Below are positions 55,983 to 64,000 of a stretch of 64,000 nucleotides of DNA, one piece after another (within the stretch, counting starts at the first letter, position 1; the number at the start of each line of letters is the position of its first letter). The notes under the pieces were generated by a model. It did no database searches, was not told where the DNA came from, and was given only the letters and a program-made list of their open reading frames with translations. The stretch is from Ignavibacteria bacterium (GTDB lineage Bacteria; Bacteroidota; Ignavibacteria; UBA10030), in NCBI GenBank assembly GCA_016873805.1, contig VGVZ01000002.1, positions 1 through 64,000 on the forward strand. Direction: 5' to 3'. Made by a program: the position numbers and the translations under genes.

Positions 55983-56555
55983 ATGGAATCCGAAATACGC
56001 GAATTTCTGAGAGGATATGACCGCCGGGTGATCAACAACCCTTCCCTGACAACAGCGGGGGTATTGATTCTCCTCTTCGAGCTGGAAGGCAGTCTTCATA
56101 TCCTCTTTACCAAACGAACCGATTTCGTCGAACATCACAAAGGTCAGGTTTCGTTTCCCGGGGGGGTGCGCGATGACAGTGATCCCGACATCGTTGCGAC
56201 GGCGCTGCGGGAAGCAGAGGAAGAAGTCGGATTGCCCGCCGACAGTATCGAGATCCTGGGAATCTATGACGATTTTGCCACCCCAACGGGATTCGTGATC
56301 ACACCGGCTGTCGGATACATTTCCCGTCTTCCCCGGCTTGAAGCAAATAATCGCGAGGTGGAGGAGATCCTTGAAGTCCCCGTCGATTTCTTCCTCAATC
56401 CTCAAAACGAACGTGTGGTAGAGATGGAGAGAAACGGGAGACTCCACGACGTCTACTTCTACACGTATCGCAACGGGATTGAAATTTGGGGGGCGACGGC
56501 GTTCATCCTGCGATCATTCTTGAAATCGATTTTCCCTCAATCCGCCTTATCGTAG
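55983..56555 (+). CDS. CoA-pyrophosphatase-type Nudix hydrolase
   Basis: 190 residues from the ATG at 55983. It has the CoA-Nudix motif LFTKRTDFVEHHKGQVSFPG before the Nudix box (GVRDDSD...ALREAEEEVG, 61-83). Relatives (NUDT7/NudL) cleave CoA and acyl-CoA to phosphopantetheine and 3',5'-ADP. The fatty-acid oxidation cluster just downstream fits control of CoA levels. The ribosome site is weak, so the start is uncertain. Confidence 0.88.
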   Translation: MESEIREFLRGYDRRVINNPSLTTAGVLILLFELEGSLHILFTKRTDFVEHHKGQVSFPGGVRDDSDPDIVATALREAEEEVGLPADSIEILGIYDDFATPTGFVITPAVGYISRLPRLEANNREVEEILEVPVDFFLNPQNERVVEMERNGRLHDVYFYTYRNGIEIWGATAFILRSFLKSIFPQSALS

Positions 56556-56659
56556 CAACCCGTCCCCCCGACCAAACGAAACCCTCCCGCTCCCGGATTT
56601 CACGGCAGCCATAATCTTCCTCTTTGCTGATTCTCAACAGGAGTTCAGGCATCGAATCC

Positions 56660-56688
56660 TTGCTTCACGATTGGGGATTGTGTAGATT
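56660..56688 (+). promoter_or_regulatory. Sigma70-like promoter of the acyl-CoA ligase gene
   Basis: TTGCTT (56660-56665), 17-base spacer, TAGATT (56683-56688), 72 bases before the start at 56761. Confidence 0.45.
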
Positions 56689-56760
56689 GAAACCGAGTGA
56701 TCTCGCCCTCATTCACGACGCCAGTCGTTTCACCACTCAACAATTGACAGGGGATCTCCT

Positions 56761-58599
56761 ATGGATCGAGCCCTTTCGCCCACTCTCCCCACACGCCCGG
56801 CAACGCTCAACGAGCTTCTCGCCCTCAACATCGAACGGTATCCGCATCCCGACATGTTTCGCGCCAAGGTGGATGGAAGATGGAAACCTTATTCCTCCTC
56901 GGAAGTTGCTGCCATCGTCAGGAAACGCGCACTCGGGTTGTACAAGCTCGGTATTCGACACGGAGATCGCGTTGGCCTCCTCTCGGAGAACTCACCTGAC
57001 TGGGTCATGTGCGACTACGCCATTCTTGCGAACGGCGCGTGCACTGTGCCGATCTACACGACTCAAATCCCTGAGCAAGTAGAGTACATCCTTTCGGACG
57101 CCGATGTTCACGTGCTGTTTGTCTCCAGCGCGGCGCTGTTCGAACGAGTGAAGCCGATCCTCTCTCATTTGAAACTCAATCACATCGTCATTTTGAAACC
57201 GTTTGCCGAGGGGGCGAACATCATCACGATGGATGAGTTGGAACGCCTCGGAACAACGCTCGATACGGAAGATCCCCCCCTGATAACGAAGCTCCGTGCA
57301 GCTGTAAAGGCAGACGATCTCGCGACCATTATCTACACGTCGGGAACAACGGGGGTTCCCAAGGGGGTGATGCTCACACACCGGAATCTTGTCTCAAACG
57401 CCATCGATTCCAGCAGCGTGATCGATTGGAATCCCGACGGCGACAGTGTGCTTTCCTATCTGCCGCTGACGCACATTTTCGAACGAACGATGATCAACAT
57501 CTACCTCTATCGAGGACTGCCGGTCTCCTTTGCCGAATCGATTGAGGCCCTCGCTCAGAACCTGCTCGACATACGTCCCACGGTCATGGCCACCGTCCCC
57601 CGTATGCTGGAAAAGGTGTTCGACAAGATCCTGACGAGAGGGCTGGAGTTACACGGACTCAAGAAGAAGTTGTTCGACTGGTCGATCCGGCTTGGAGAGC
57701 GGTTCGATCCTGACGTGCCGGGATCTTTGTGGTACCGAATTCAGCTTGCCCTTGCGCGGCTCCTCGTTTTTTCGAAGTGGCGTGCGGGTGTGGGCGGACG
57801 CGCGCGCGTTTTCATTTCCGGCGGTGCTGCCCTCGCCCCGGGCGTGCAACGCGTCTTCCTAGCCGCCGGCATCCCGATCTACCAGGGGTACGGACTCACC
57901 GAAACCTCTCCCGTCATCGCCGTGAATCGTTACAAAAAAAACCGTCTTGGAGCGGTCGGCCATCCGATCCCGAACACCGAGGTGCGAATCGCCGACGACG
58001 GCGAAATCCTTGTGAAAGGGCTCGGCGTGATGACAGGGTACTACAAGATGCCCGAGGCCACCGCCGAGGTGCTGGCGGGCGAATGGCTCAAGACCGGAGA
58101 CATCGGTTATATCGATCATGACGGATATTTGATCATCACCGATCGGAAGAAGGACTTGTTCAAAAAGAGTACCGGGAAGTTTGTTGTCCCGACACCGATT
58201 GAAGCCATGTTGCGCGAAAGTCGATATATCGAACATGCGATGGTCATCGGCGAGGGACGCAAATTCGTCATTACTATTCTCTTCCCGAATTTTCTCAATC
58301 TGACAAGTTGGGCGAAGGACCGGAAGATTGTCTTCGCTGACTATGCGGAGCTCGTGGCTCATCCTGATGCCGAGGCGCTGTACACCAGCGAAGTTGAGCG
58401 CGTAAATCCGCACCTGAACAAGTGGGAACGCATTGTGAAGTTCATCCTCAGCGACCATGAGCTGAGCATCGACGAAGGATTGCTGACACCAACGATGAAA
58501 GTGAGGCGACGCGAAGTCTCCGGCAAGTTCGCCGAACGCATCGACGCGATTTACCGGGAATATGAACATGTCGAGGTCCATGACGAGTATCCAGGCTGA
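56761..58599 (+). CDS. Long-chain acyl-CoA ligase (AMP-forming)
   Basis: 612 residues of the adenylate-forming family. P-loop YTSGTTGVPKGV (about 197-208), YLPLTHIFER, YQGYGLTETSP and LKTGDIGYIDHDGYLIITDRKKD in parts. This is the FadD15-type long-chain form with the LTHIFER block. It makes fatty acyl-CoA from fatty acid, ATP and CoA, feeding the genes downstream. Confidence 0.93.
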   Translation: MDRALSPTLPTRPATLNELLALNIERYPHPDMFRAKVDGRWKPYSSSEVAAIVRKRALGLYKLGIRHGDRVGLLSENSPDWVMCDYAILANGACTVPIYTTQIPEQVEYILSDADVHVLFVSSAALFERVKPILSHLKLNHIVILKPFAEGANIITMDELERLGTTLDTEDPPLITKLRAAVKADDLATIIYTSGTTGVPKGVMLTHRNLVSNAIDSSSVIDWNPDGDSVLSYLPLTHIFERTMINIYLYRGLPVSFAESIEALAQNLLDIRPTVMATVPRMLEKVFDKILTRGLELHGLKKKLFDWSIRLGERFDPDVPGSLWYRIQLALARLLVFSKWRAGVGGRARVFISGGAALAPGVQRVFLAAGIPIYQGYGLTETSPVIAVNRYKKNRLGAVGHPIPNTEVRIADDGEILVKGLGVMTGYYKMPEATAEVLAGEWLKTGDIGYIDHDGYLIITDRKKDLFKKSTGKFVVPTPIEAMLRESRYIEHAMVIGEGRKFVITILFPNFLNLTSWAKDRKIVFADYAELVAHPDAEALYTSEVERVNPHLNKWERIVKFILSDHELSIDEGLLTPTMKVRRREVSGKFAERIDAIYREYEHVEVHDEYPG

Positions 58600-58773
58600 T
58601 CGACCTCTCAAGGATTAGCTTTTCTCAGGATACATTCGCCGCACACCGCGCGAGATCCCGCTCTGCCCGCGTCTGATGCCCGCATATCGTATCGGCTGGC
58701 AATGCCCTCGCATCATCCCCAATTCGTTCCGACGGAGGGAGCAATCGGACCCAGTGTTCTCCCTCCTTCCCGC

Positions 58774-58802
58774 TTGACCAGCGGAGACAAACCGACTATT
58801 AT
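58774..58802 (+). promoter_or_regulatory. Sigma70-like promoter of the beta-oxidation operon
   Basis: TTGACC (58774-58779), 17-base spacer, TATTAT (58797-58802), 51 bases before the start at 58854. Confidence 0.55.
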
Positions 58803-58853
58803 CGGTGACCGAACATCGAACCTGCAAGCTGTCTGAGTACTCCGGAGGATTTC

Positions 58854-61262
58854 ATGAACAAGCCTATCAGGACCGTTGCTATCCTTGGTGCGGGAGTCAT
58901 GGGAGCCAGAATCGCGGCACACTTCGCCAATGCGGGCATTCCCTCATTCTTGCTCGATATCGTACCCCGCGCGCTGACGGACGAAGAGAAGGCAAAGAAC
59001 CTCACTTTTGAGTCGCCCGCGGTACGAAATCGACTATCCCTGGCGGGCCTGGAAACTGCGAAGAAATCACGACCCGCCGCCTTCTTCACGCCCGAGCTTG
59101 CATCGCTGGTCACCATTGGAAACTTCGAGGACAATTTGGAATGGCTTGGCAAGGCAGACTGGATTATCGAGGTCGTGATCGAAAAACTCGATATCAAGAA
59201 ATCGCTCTTTGAGAAGGTCGAACGCGTCCGAACACCCGGCACGATCGTCTCATCCAACACCTCAGGCCTTTCGATTGCCTCGATGGCAGAGGGACGCTCC
59301 GACGAGTTCCGCCGGCATTTCCTGGGCACACACTTCTTCAATCCCCCCCGCTACATGAAGCTCCTCGAGATGATCCCCAGCGCGGAGACCGATTCGGGGG
59401 TCTTTCAGACCATCGCATCCTTTGCGGAACGAATGCTCGGCAAGGGAATCGTCACCTGCAAAGATACTCCCAATTTCATCGCGAATCGTATCGGTGTTTT
59501 CGCAATGCTCAACGCGATTCATACGATGATCGAGGACGGCTATACCGTAGAGGAAGTCGACCAACTAACCGGACCGGCAACGGGCAAACCGAAGAGCGCG
59601 ACATTCCGGACCGGCGATCTGGTTGGGATCGATACCCTCGTCCATGTTGCGGAAAATCTCTATGAGGCGGTGGCAGACGATGAGATGCGCGAGTCCCTCA
59701 AGGTACCCGCCTTTGTGAAAACGATGGTTGAGCGCGGCTGGATCGGAGACAAGACCAAGCAGGGTTTCTATCAGAAGAAGAAGAGCGCTGAGGGGCGGGA
59801 GATTCTTGCTCTTGATTACAAGACCCTGGAGTATCATCCCCGCAAGAAAAGCGCGTTTCCATCCCTCGAAACCGCCAAAGGCATTGACGATCTGCACGAA
59901 CGCTTGAAACTGCTCGCCTATGCCAGGGATCGGGCCGGCGCCTTCACCTGGAAAACCCTCAGTGATGTGCTCATGTACGCGGCAAACCGTGTCCCCGAAA
60001 TCAGCGATGACATCGTCAACATCGACAACGCGATGAAATGGGGATTCAACTGGGAACTCGGCCCCTTCGAAACGTGGGATGCGATCGGGGTGGGAGACTC
60101 GGTCAAACGGATGAAAGAAGAGGGAAGAACTATTCCAGCGATCGTCGAACAGCTTCTCTCTGCCGGGAAGTCCACGTTCTACGAACGAAGGAATGGAACA
60201 AGGTATTTCTTCGATATTGGGAGCGGCACCCATACGCCGATCGACGAGCCAGTCGGCCTCATCCACCTTCCCTCCTTGAAGGACCGAAATAAGGTGATTC
60301 GACACAACGCCGGATCAAGTCTGATCGATCTGGGTGACGGTGTTGCCTGCCTCGAGTTTCATTCCAAGATGAATGCCATCGGGGAAGACATCATCCAAAT
60401 GGTTCACTACTCTTTGGGAGAAGTGGAAAAGAACTTTGAAGGGTTGGTCATCGGAAACGAGGGAGCGCACTTCTCGGTCGGCGCCAACCTCATGCTCATC
60501 CTCATGGCGGCACAGGATGAGGAATGGGACGATCTGGACTTCATTGTCCGGCAGTTTCAGAAAGCCACAATGTCGCTCCGGTATTCTCCAAAACCTGTGG
60601 TGGTCGCTCCGTTCGGCATGACATTGGGAGGCGGGTGCGAGTTCACGATTCATGGAGATCGCGTCCGTGCGTCAGCAGAACTGTACATGGGGCTGGTTGA
60701 AGTCGGCGTGGGAGTGATTCCTGCCGGCGGCGGGACAAAGGAAATTCTTCTTCGAAATCTCGAAAGCATCCCCGAGGATACGAAGCCCGATCTTTTTCCT
60801 TATGTCCAGCGCGCCTTCGAGACGATCGGCCTCGCGAAGGTTTCGACGAGTGCGATGGAAGCCCGCACCCTCGGACTGTTGCGGCCAACCGACGGCATTA
60901 GCATGAACAAAGATCATCTCATCGCCGATGCAAAGAAGGTGGTCCTCGCGATGCGGCAAGAGGGGTACAGCGCCCCCGTCCCCAGAACACACATACCGGT
61001 CCTCGGCGAGCCCGCACGTGCGACGCTCACCGTCGGGATGCACAACATGAAGCAAGCTGGTTGGATCAGCCAGTACGATATGCACATCGGATCAAAACTC
61101 GCCTTCATCCTTACCGGAGGAAACATCACATCCCCGCAACACGTCTCCGAACAATATCTCCTTGATCTGGAGAGGGAGGCCTTTCTCAGTCTCTGTGGGG
61201 AAAAGAGGACTCAGGATCGCATGGCGTACATGCTGAAGAACGGAAAACCATTACGGAACTAG
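58854..61262 (+). CDS. 3-Hydroxyacyl-CoA dehydrogenase / enoyl-CoA hydratase fusion (FadN-like)
   Basis: 802 residues with the dehydrogenase first: NAD motif LGAGVMGARIAAHFANAG (10-27), GTHFFNPPRYMKLLE with the catalytic His, and VTCKDTPNFIANRIG. The C-terminal third is an enoyl-CoA hydratase (crotonase fold, with GAHFSVGANL and GMTLGGGCEF as oxyanion-hole blocks). This order is that of FadN, reversed from E. coli FadB. Catalyses the hydration and NAD-linked oxidation steps of beta-oxidation. GGAGG precedes the ATG, and the thiolase gene follows by 27 bases. Confidence 0.93.
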   Translation: MNKPIRTVAILGAGVMGARIAAHFANAGIPSFLLDIVPRALTDEEKAKNLTFESPAVRNRLSLAGLETAKKSRPAAFFTPELASLVTIGNFEDNLEWLGKADWIIEVVIEKLDIKKSLFEKVERVRTPGTIVSSNTSGLSIASMAEGRSDEFRRHFLGTHFFNPPRYMKLLEMIPSAETDSGVFQTIASFAERMLGKGIVTCKDTPNFIANRIGVFAMLNAIHTMIEDGYTVEEVDQLTGPATGKPKSATFRTGDLVGIDTLVHVAENLYEAVADDEMRESLKVPAFVKTMVERGWIGDKTKQGFYQKKKSAEGREILALDYKTLEYHPRKKSAFPSLETAKGIDDLHERLKLLAYARDRAGAFTWKTLSDVLMYAANRVPEISDDIVNIDNAMKWGFNWELGPFETWDAIGVGDSVKRMKEEGRTIPAIVEQLLSAGKSTFYERRNGTRYFFDIGSGTHTPIDEPVGLIHLPSLKDRNKVIRHNAGSSLIDLGDGVACLEFHSKMNAIGEDIIQMVHYSLGEVEKNFEGLVIGNEGAHFSVGANLMLILMAAQDEEWDDLDFIVRQFQKATMSLRYSPKPVVVAPFGMTLGGGCEFTIHGDRVRASAELYMGLVEVGVGVIPAGGGTKEILLRNLESIPEDTKPDLFPYVQRAFETIGLAKVSTSAMEARTLGLLRPTDGISMNKDHLIADAKKVVLAMRQEGYSAPVPRTHIPVLGEPARATLTVGMHNMKQAGWISQYDMHIGSKLAFILTGGNITSPQHVSEQYLLDLEREAFLSLCGEKRTQDRMAYMLKNGKPLRN

Positions 61263-61289
61263 CTTCACGAGTGTCGAAAGGAGTATTCT

Positions 61290-62471
61290 ATGGCAGACGC
61301 CTACATCGTCTCGGCAGTCCGAACCGCCGTCGGAAGAGCGCTGAAAGGAACCCTGAGCCAGACGCGCCCCGACGACATGGCGGCCGCGGTGCTGACCGAG
61401 CTGCTCAAACGGACGCCTCAGCTCAAGCCGGAAGAGATCGACGACGTTCTCCTCGGTTGCGCATTCCCTGAGGCGGAACAAGGGATGAACTTTGCCCGCG
61501 TTGCCGTTCTGCGAGCGGGGCTTCCCATCACCGTTCCCGCCGCGACCATCAATCGCTATTGCTCGTCCGGACTTCAGACGATCTCCTTCGCCTGCGAACG
61601 CATCCTCGCAGGAAACGCCGACGTCGTCATCGCCGGCGGGTCGGAGACAATGAGTCTGGTTCCAATGGGCGGGAATAAAATCGTGGCCAATCCTTACCTC
61701 GCAGAACATTATCCTGATTCGTACCTCAACATGGGACTCACAGCAGAAAATGTGGCCGCGAAATACGGCATCACGCGTGAGATGCAGGATGTCTTCGCGT
61801 TGCGTAGTCACCAACGCGCTGTTGCCGCTGTTCAGGGAGGAAAATTCAAGAAAGAGATCGTCCCGCTCACCGTCACGAGCCGAACCTTGGATGAGAAGGG
61901 AAAGGTCACCACGAATGAAGTTATCTTCGATACCGACGAAGGTCCGCGTGCCGATACCACTCTGGAACGCCTGTCGCAGCTCAAGCCCGTCTTCGCGGCA
62001 AAAGGAACCGTCACCGCAGGAAATACATCCCAGATGAGCGACGGCGCGGCCGGTGTCATCGTCATGTCGGAGAGAAAGATGAAAGAACTCGGACTCGAGC
62101 CGATTGCCCGACTTGTCACTTATGCCGTTGGAGGTGTTGCGCCGGAGGAGATGGGCATTGGGCCGGTGTTGGCCGTCCCTAAAGCGCTGGCACGCGCGGG
62201 GATGACGCTTGATCAGATAGACCTCATTGAGCTGAATGAGGCCTTCGCGGCACAGGCCGTCTGCGTGATCAAACAGCTTGGGATGGACGAGGAGCGGGTC
62301 AATGTCAATGGGGGCGCGATTGCGCTCGGACACCCTCTCGGCGCGACGGGGGCGAAGCTGACGGTTCAACTCCTCGGCGAATTGGAACGCCGCGGGGCCC
62401 GCTATGGAATGGTCACCATGTGCGTTGGCGGCGGCATGGGGGCCGCAGGAATCTTTGAGATGATCAATTGA
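61290..62471 (+). CDS. Acetyl-CoA acyltransferase (thiolase)
   Basis: 393 residues with the nucleophile Cys91 in [10 protein letters not shown], His348 in [11 protein letters not shown] and Cys378 in MCVGGGMG, all expected of a thiolase. It cleaves 3-ketoacyl-CoA to acetyl-CoA in the last step of the beta-oxidation cycle. It follows the FadN-like gene closely in one operon. Confidence 0.95.
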   Translation: MADAYIVSAVRTAVGRALKGTLSQTRPDDMAAAVLTELLKRTPQLKPEEIDDVLLGCAFPEAEQGMNFARVAVLRAGLPITVPAATINRYCSSGLQTISFACERILAGNADVVIAGGSETMSLVPMGGNKIVANPYLAEHYPDSYLNMGLTAENVAAKYGITREMQDVFALRSHQRAVAAVQGGKFKKEIVPLTVTSRTLDEKGKVTTNEVIFDTDEGPRADTTLERLSQLKPVFAAKGTVTAGNTSQMSDGAAGVIVMSERKMKELGLEPIARLVTYAVGGVAPEEMGIGPVLAVPKALARAGMTLDQIDLIELNEAFAAQAVCVIKQLGMDEERVNVNGGAIALGHPLGATGAKLTVQLLGELERRGARYGMVTMCVGGGMGAAGIFEMIN

Positions 62472-62508
62472 CAAAACTTCTTCTCAACCGATCGGGGGGG
62501 CTGTCACT

Positions 62509-62955
62509 GTGAGCATGAACGATTCGCCCGATTTTTGCTTTTCCATTCCGATCCAAATTCGCTTCGCCGACACGGATGTGATGGGGCATGTGAACAATGC
62601 GGTATATCTGACGTACTTCGAGCTTGCGCGCGTCGAATATTTCCGCTCCATTGTTGGCCGCGAGGTGGACGAATCGTTGGAGCAAAGCTTCATCATTGGC
62701 GAGGCGCACGTGGTCTTCAAGGCCCCTGCCCGAATGGGCGAATCACTTCAGGTTCTCGCCCGCATCTCCCGATTCGGCACGAAGAGCTTCGACTTCTCCT
62801 ATCGAATCATCAACACAGAGCACGGTGCCGTCATCTGTGAGGGATCGACAGTGCAGGTGATGTACGACTATGTGCGAAACGCTACTATTCTTCTGCCGCA
62901 GGATTTCATCCAACGCGTCGAGTCGTTTGAACGACAACCTGTGGCGCGATCCTGA
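62509..62955 (+). CDS. 4HBT-type acyl-CoA thioesterase
   Basis: 148 residues with the hot-dog-fold motif FADTDVMGHVNNAVYLTYFELAR in its parts (catalytic Asp in the first half), as in YbgC-type thioesterases. The start is GTG at 62509, eight bases after GGGGGG; an ATG at 62515 is possible. It probably releases CoA from acyl-CoA and so balances the pathway. Confidence 0.9.
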   Translation: MSMNDSPDFCFSIPIQIRFADTDVMGHVNNAVYLTYFELARVEYFRSIVGREVDESLEQSFIIGEAHVVFKAPARMGESLQVLARISRFGTKSFDFSYRIINTEHGAVICEGSTVQVMYDYVRNATILLPQDFIQRVESFERQPVARS

Positions 62956-62994
62956 ACTGCAAACGCGAGAACACATTTTCCAGAGAGGATACTC

Positions 62995-64000
62995 ATGGAG
63001 CAGAAATCCACACATGTGAAAGGGGGAGAATTCCTCCTCCGTACCTTCACGACCGACGAGATCTTCATCCCCGAAGATTTTTCCGAACAACAAATCATGA
63101 TTGCACAAACCACCGAGGAATTCATCGCCAAGGAAGTTCTCCCGCGTATCCATGACATTGAAGAAATGAAGGAAGGTGTCGCGGTCGAGCTTCTGCGTAA
63201 GGCCGGCGAGCTGGGACTCCTCTCTATTGACATCCCGGAGGCGTACGGGGGTCTGGGGCTCGACAAGACAAGCACGATGCTTGCTTCCGAGAAGATCGGA
63301 CCTTCCGGATCGTGGGCGGTGAGTCATGGCGCGCACACCGGTATCGGGACCCTTCCCATTGTCTACTTTGGAACGGAAGAGCAGAAGAAGAAATATCTTC
63401 CGAAGTTCGCCGCCGGCGAATGGATATCGTCGTATTCGCTGTCGGAGGCCGGATCCGGTTCCGATGCACTTTCGGCGCGCACCACCGCCGTCTTGAGCAA
63501 GGACCGGACGAAGTACATCCTGAACGGTACAAAGATGTGGCTCTCGAACGCCGGCTTTGCCGATGTGTACATCACGTTCGCGAAAATCGATGGCGAAAAG
63601 TTCACGGCATTCATCATCGAAAAGGATTTTCCCGGCGTTTCGACCGGCGCCGAAGAAAAGAAACTCGGGATCAAAGGATCTTCGACGCGGACGCTCATTC
63701 TCGAGAATGCTGAGGTTCCGGTTGAAAATGTGCTGGGTGAGATCGGCCGCGGGCACATCGTGGCGTTCAACATTCTCAACATCGGACGCTTCAAGCTTGC
63801 CGCGTCCGTGATCGGCGCCGCGAAAACCGTGATCGGCGAAGCAGTGAAATATGCCAAGACGCGCGAACAATTCAATTCACCGATTGCAAACTTTGGTCTC
63901 ATCAAGCATAAGCTCGCGGAAATGGTCATCCGCACGTACGCCGGCGAAAGCATGGTGTACCGAACCGCAGGAGCGATCGATGCCATCCTCAAGGACATCG
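62995..64000 (+). CDS. Acyl-CoA dehydrogenase, cut by window edge
   Basis: At least 335 residues, with the 3' end outside the window. The FAD/substrate motifs YSLSEAGSGSDA, KMWLSNAGFADVY and RTLILENAEVPVENVLGE are clear, and the C-terminal domain has begun (AKTREQFNSPIANFG). It forms trans-2-enoyl-CoA, the first oxidation step. AGAGAGGA precedes the ATG at 62995. The N-terminal extension (about 20 residues) is typical of VLCAD-like forms. Confidence 0.93.
   Translation, partial: MEQKSTHVKGGEFLLRTFTTDEIFIPEDFSEQQIMIAQTTEEFIAKEVLPRIHDIEEMKEGVAVELLRKAGELGLLSIDIPEAYGGLGLDKTSTMLASEKIGPSGSWAVSHGAHTGIGTLPIVYFGTEEQKKKYLPKFAAGEWISSYSLSEAGSGSDALSARTTAVLSKDRTKYILNGTKMWLSNAGFADVYITFAKIDGEKFTAFIIEKDFPGVSTGAEEKKLGIKGSSTRTLILENAEVPVENVLGEIGRGHIVAFNILNIGRFKLAASVIGAAKTVIGEAVKYAKTREQFNSPIANFGLIKHKLAEMVIRTYAGESMVYRTAGAIDAILKDI

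Noticed and set aside
61251-62474. 407-codon minus-strand frame
   Set aside because: Complete antisense shadow of the thiolase gene; no domains.
62743-63870. 375-codon minus-strand frame
   Set aside because: Antisense to the thioesterase and acyl-CoA dehydrogenase genes, which have clear motifs.

Overview
The window looks like part of a bacterial chromosome from the Bacteroidota-Chlorobiota-Ignavibacteriota (FCB) group. The reasons are a Gld-type ABC cluster with a DUF4340 protein, an Oar-like TonB-dependent receptor with a carboxypeptidase-regulatory domain, a CBM9/DUF5916 protein and a LytS/LytTR pair. Base composition is moderately GC-rich. Several promoters fit a TTGxxx-N17-TAxxxT (sigma70-like) pattern, which differs from classical Bacteroidales and would suit an Ignavibacteria-like lineage. 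This placement is inference from gene content. No rRNA, tRNA, integrase or complete insertion sequence was recognised.

Layout. 1-4.0 kb (minus): Gld-type ABC exporter operon. 4.2-8.1 kb (minus): a TonB protein and a ten-repeat cytoplasmic protein that share the same TPR-like repeat. 8.5-12.9 kb (minus): five-gene cassette of patatin phospholipase, small membrane protein, membrane-anchored pYEATS-like protein, small beta protein and secreted/barrel protein, behind a near-consensus promoter; this is a candidate conflict (defence-like) system. 13.0-19.2 kb (minus): tight six-gene operon of secreted protein, PqqD-like protein, ATP-grasp ligase, PLP decarboxylase, a urea-transporter/M23-peptidase fusion and an outer-membrane barrel; this is a candidate undescribed biosynthesis/export pathway. 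19.4-25.6 kb: membrane proteins (CNNM/CorC, TVP38/DedA-like, GT39, CDF transporter, DUF6544).

26-36 kb is a repeat-rich accessory zone. It holds small lipoproteins (two of them paralogous), two genes with in-frame stop codons, a Gfo/Idh/MocA oxidoreductase, an alpha/beta hydrolase and an AhpD-like protein. It also carries dispersed dyad repeats with pyrimidine tracts and a 53-bp tandem array. 36.8-39.7 kb: LytTR response regulator with one intact and one broken LytS-type kinase. 40-45 kb: HEAT protein, a 181-bp MITE-like element, small zinc-ribbon and membrane proteins, DUF5916 protein, a reductase remnant and an ICMT-like methyltransferase.

45.5-56.6 kb: Oar-like receptor, PilZ-sized unknown protein, NAD(P)-binding protein, VOC protein, a large SF1 helicase-like protein, NhaC antiporter and CoA-type Nudix hydrolase. 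56.8-64 kb (plus): fatty-acid oxidation cluster of acyl-CoA ligase, bifunctional hydroxyacyl-CoA dehydrogenase/enoyl-CoA hydratase, thiolase, thioesterase and acyl-CoA dehydrogenase, the last cut by the window edge. Together these would activate fatty acids and degrade them to acetyl-CoA.

Three genes are clearly interrupted by in-frame stops (TAG, TGA, TAA), and a fourth at the left edge ends suspiciously early. Gene decay or consensus errors explain this better than recoding.
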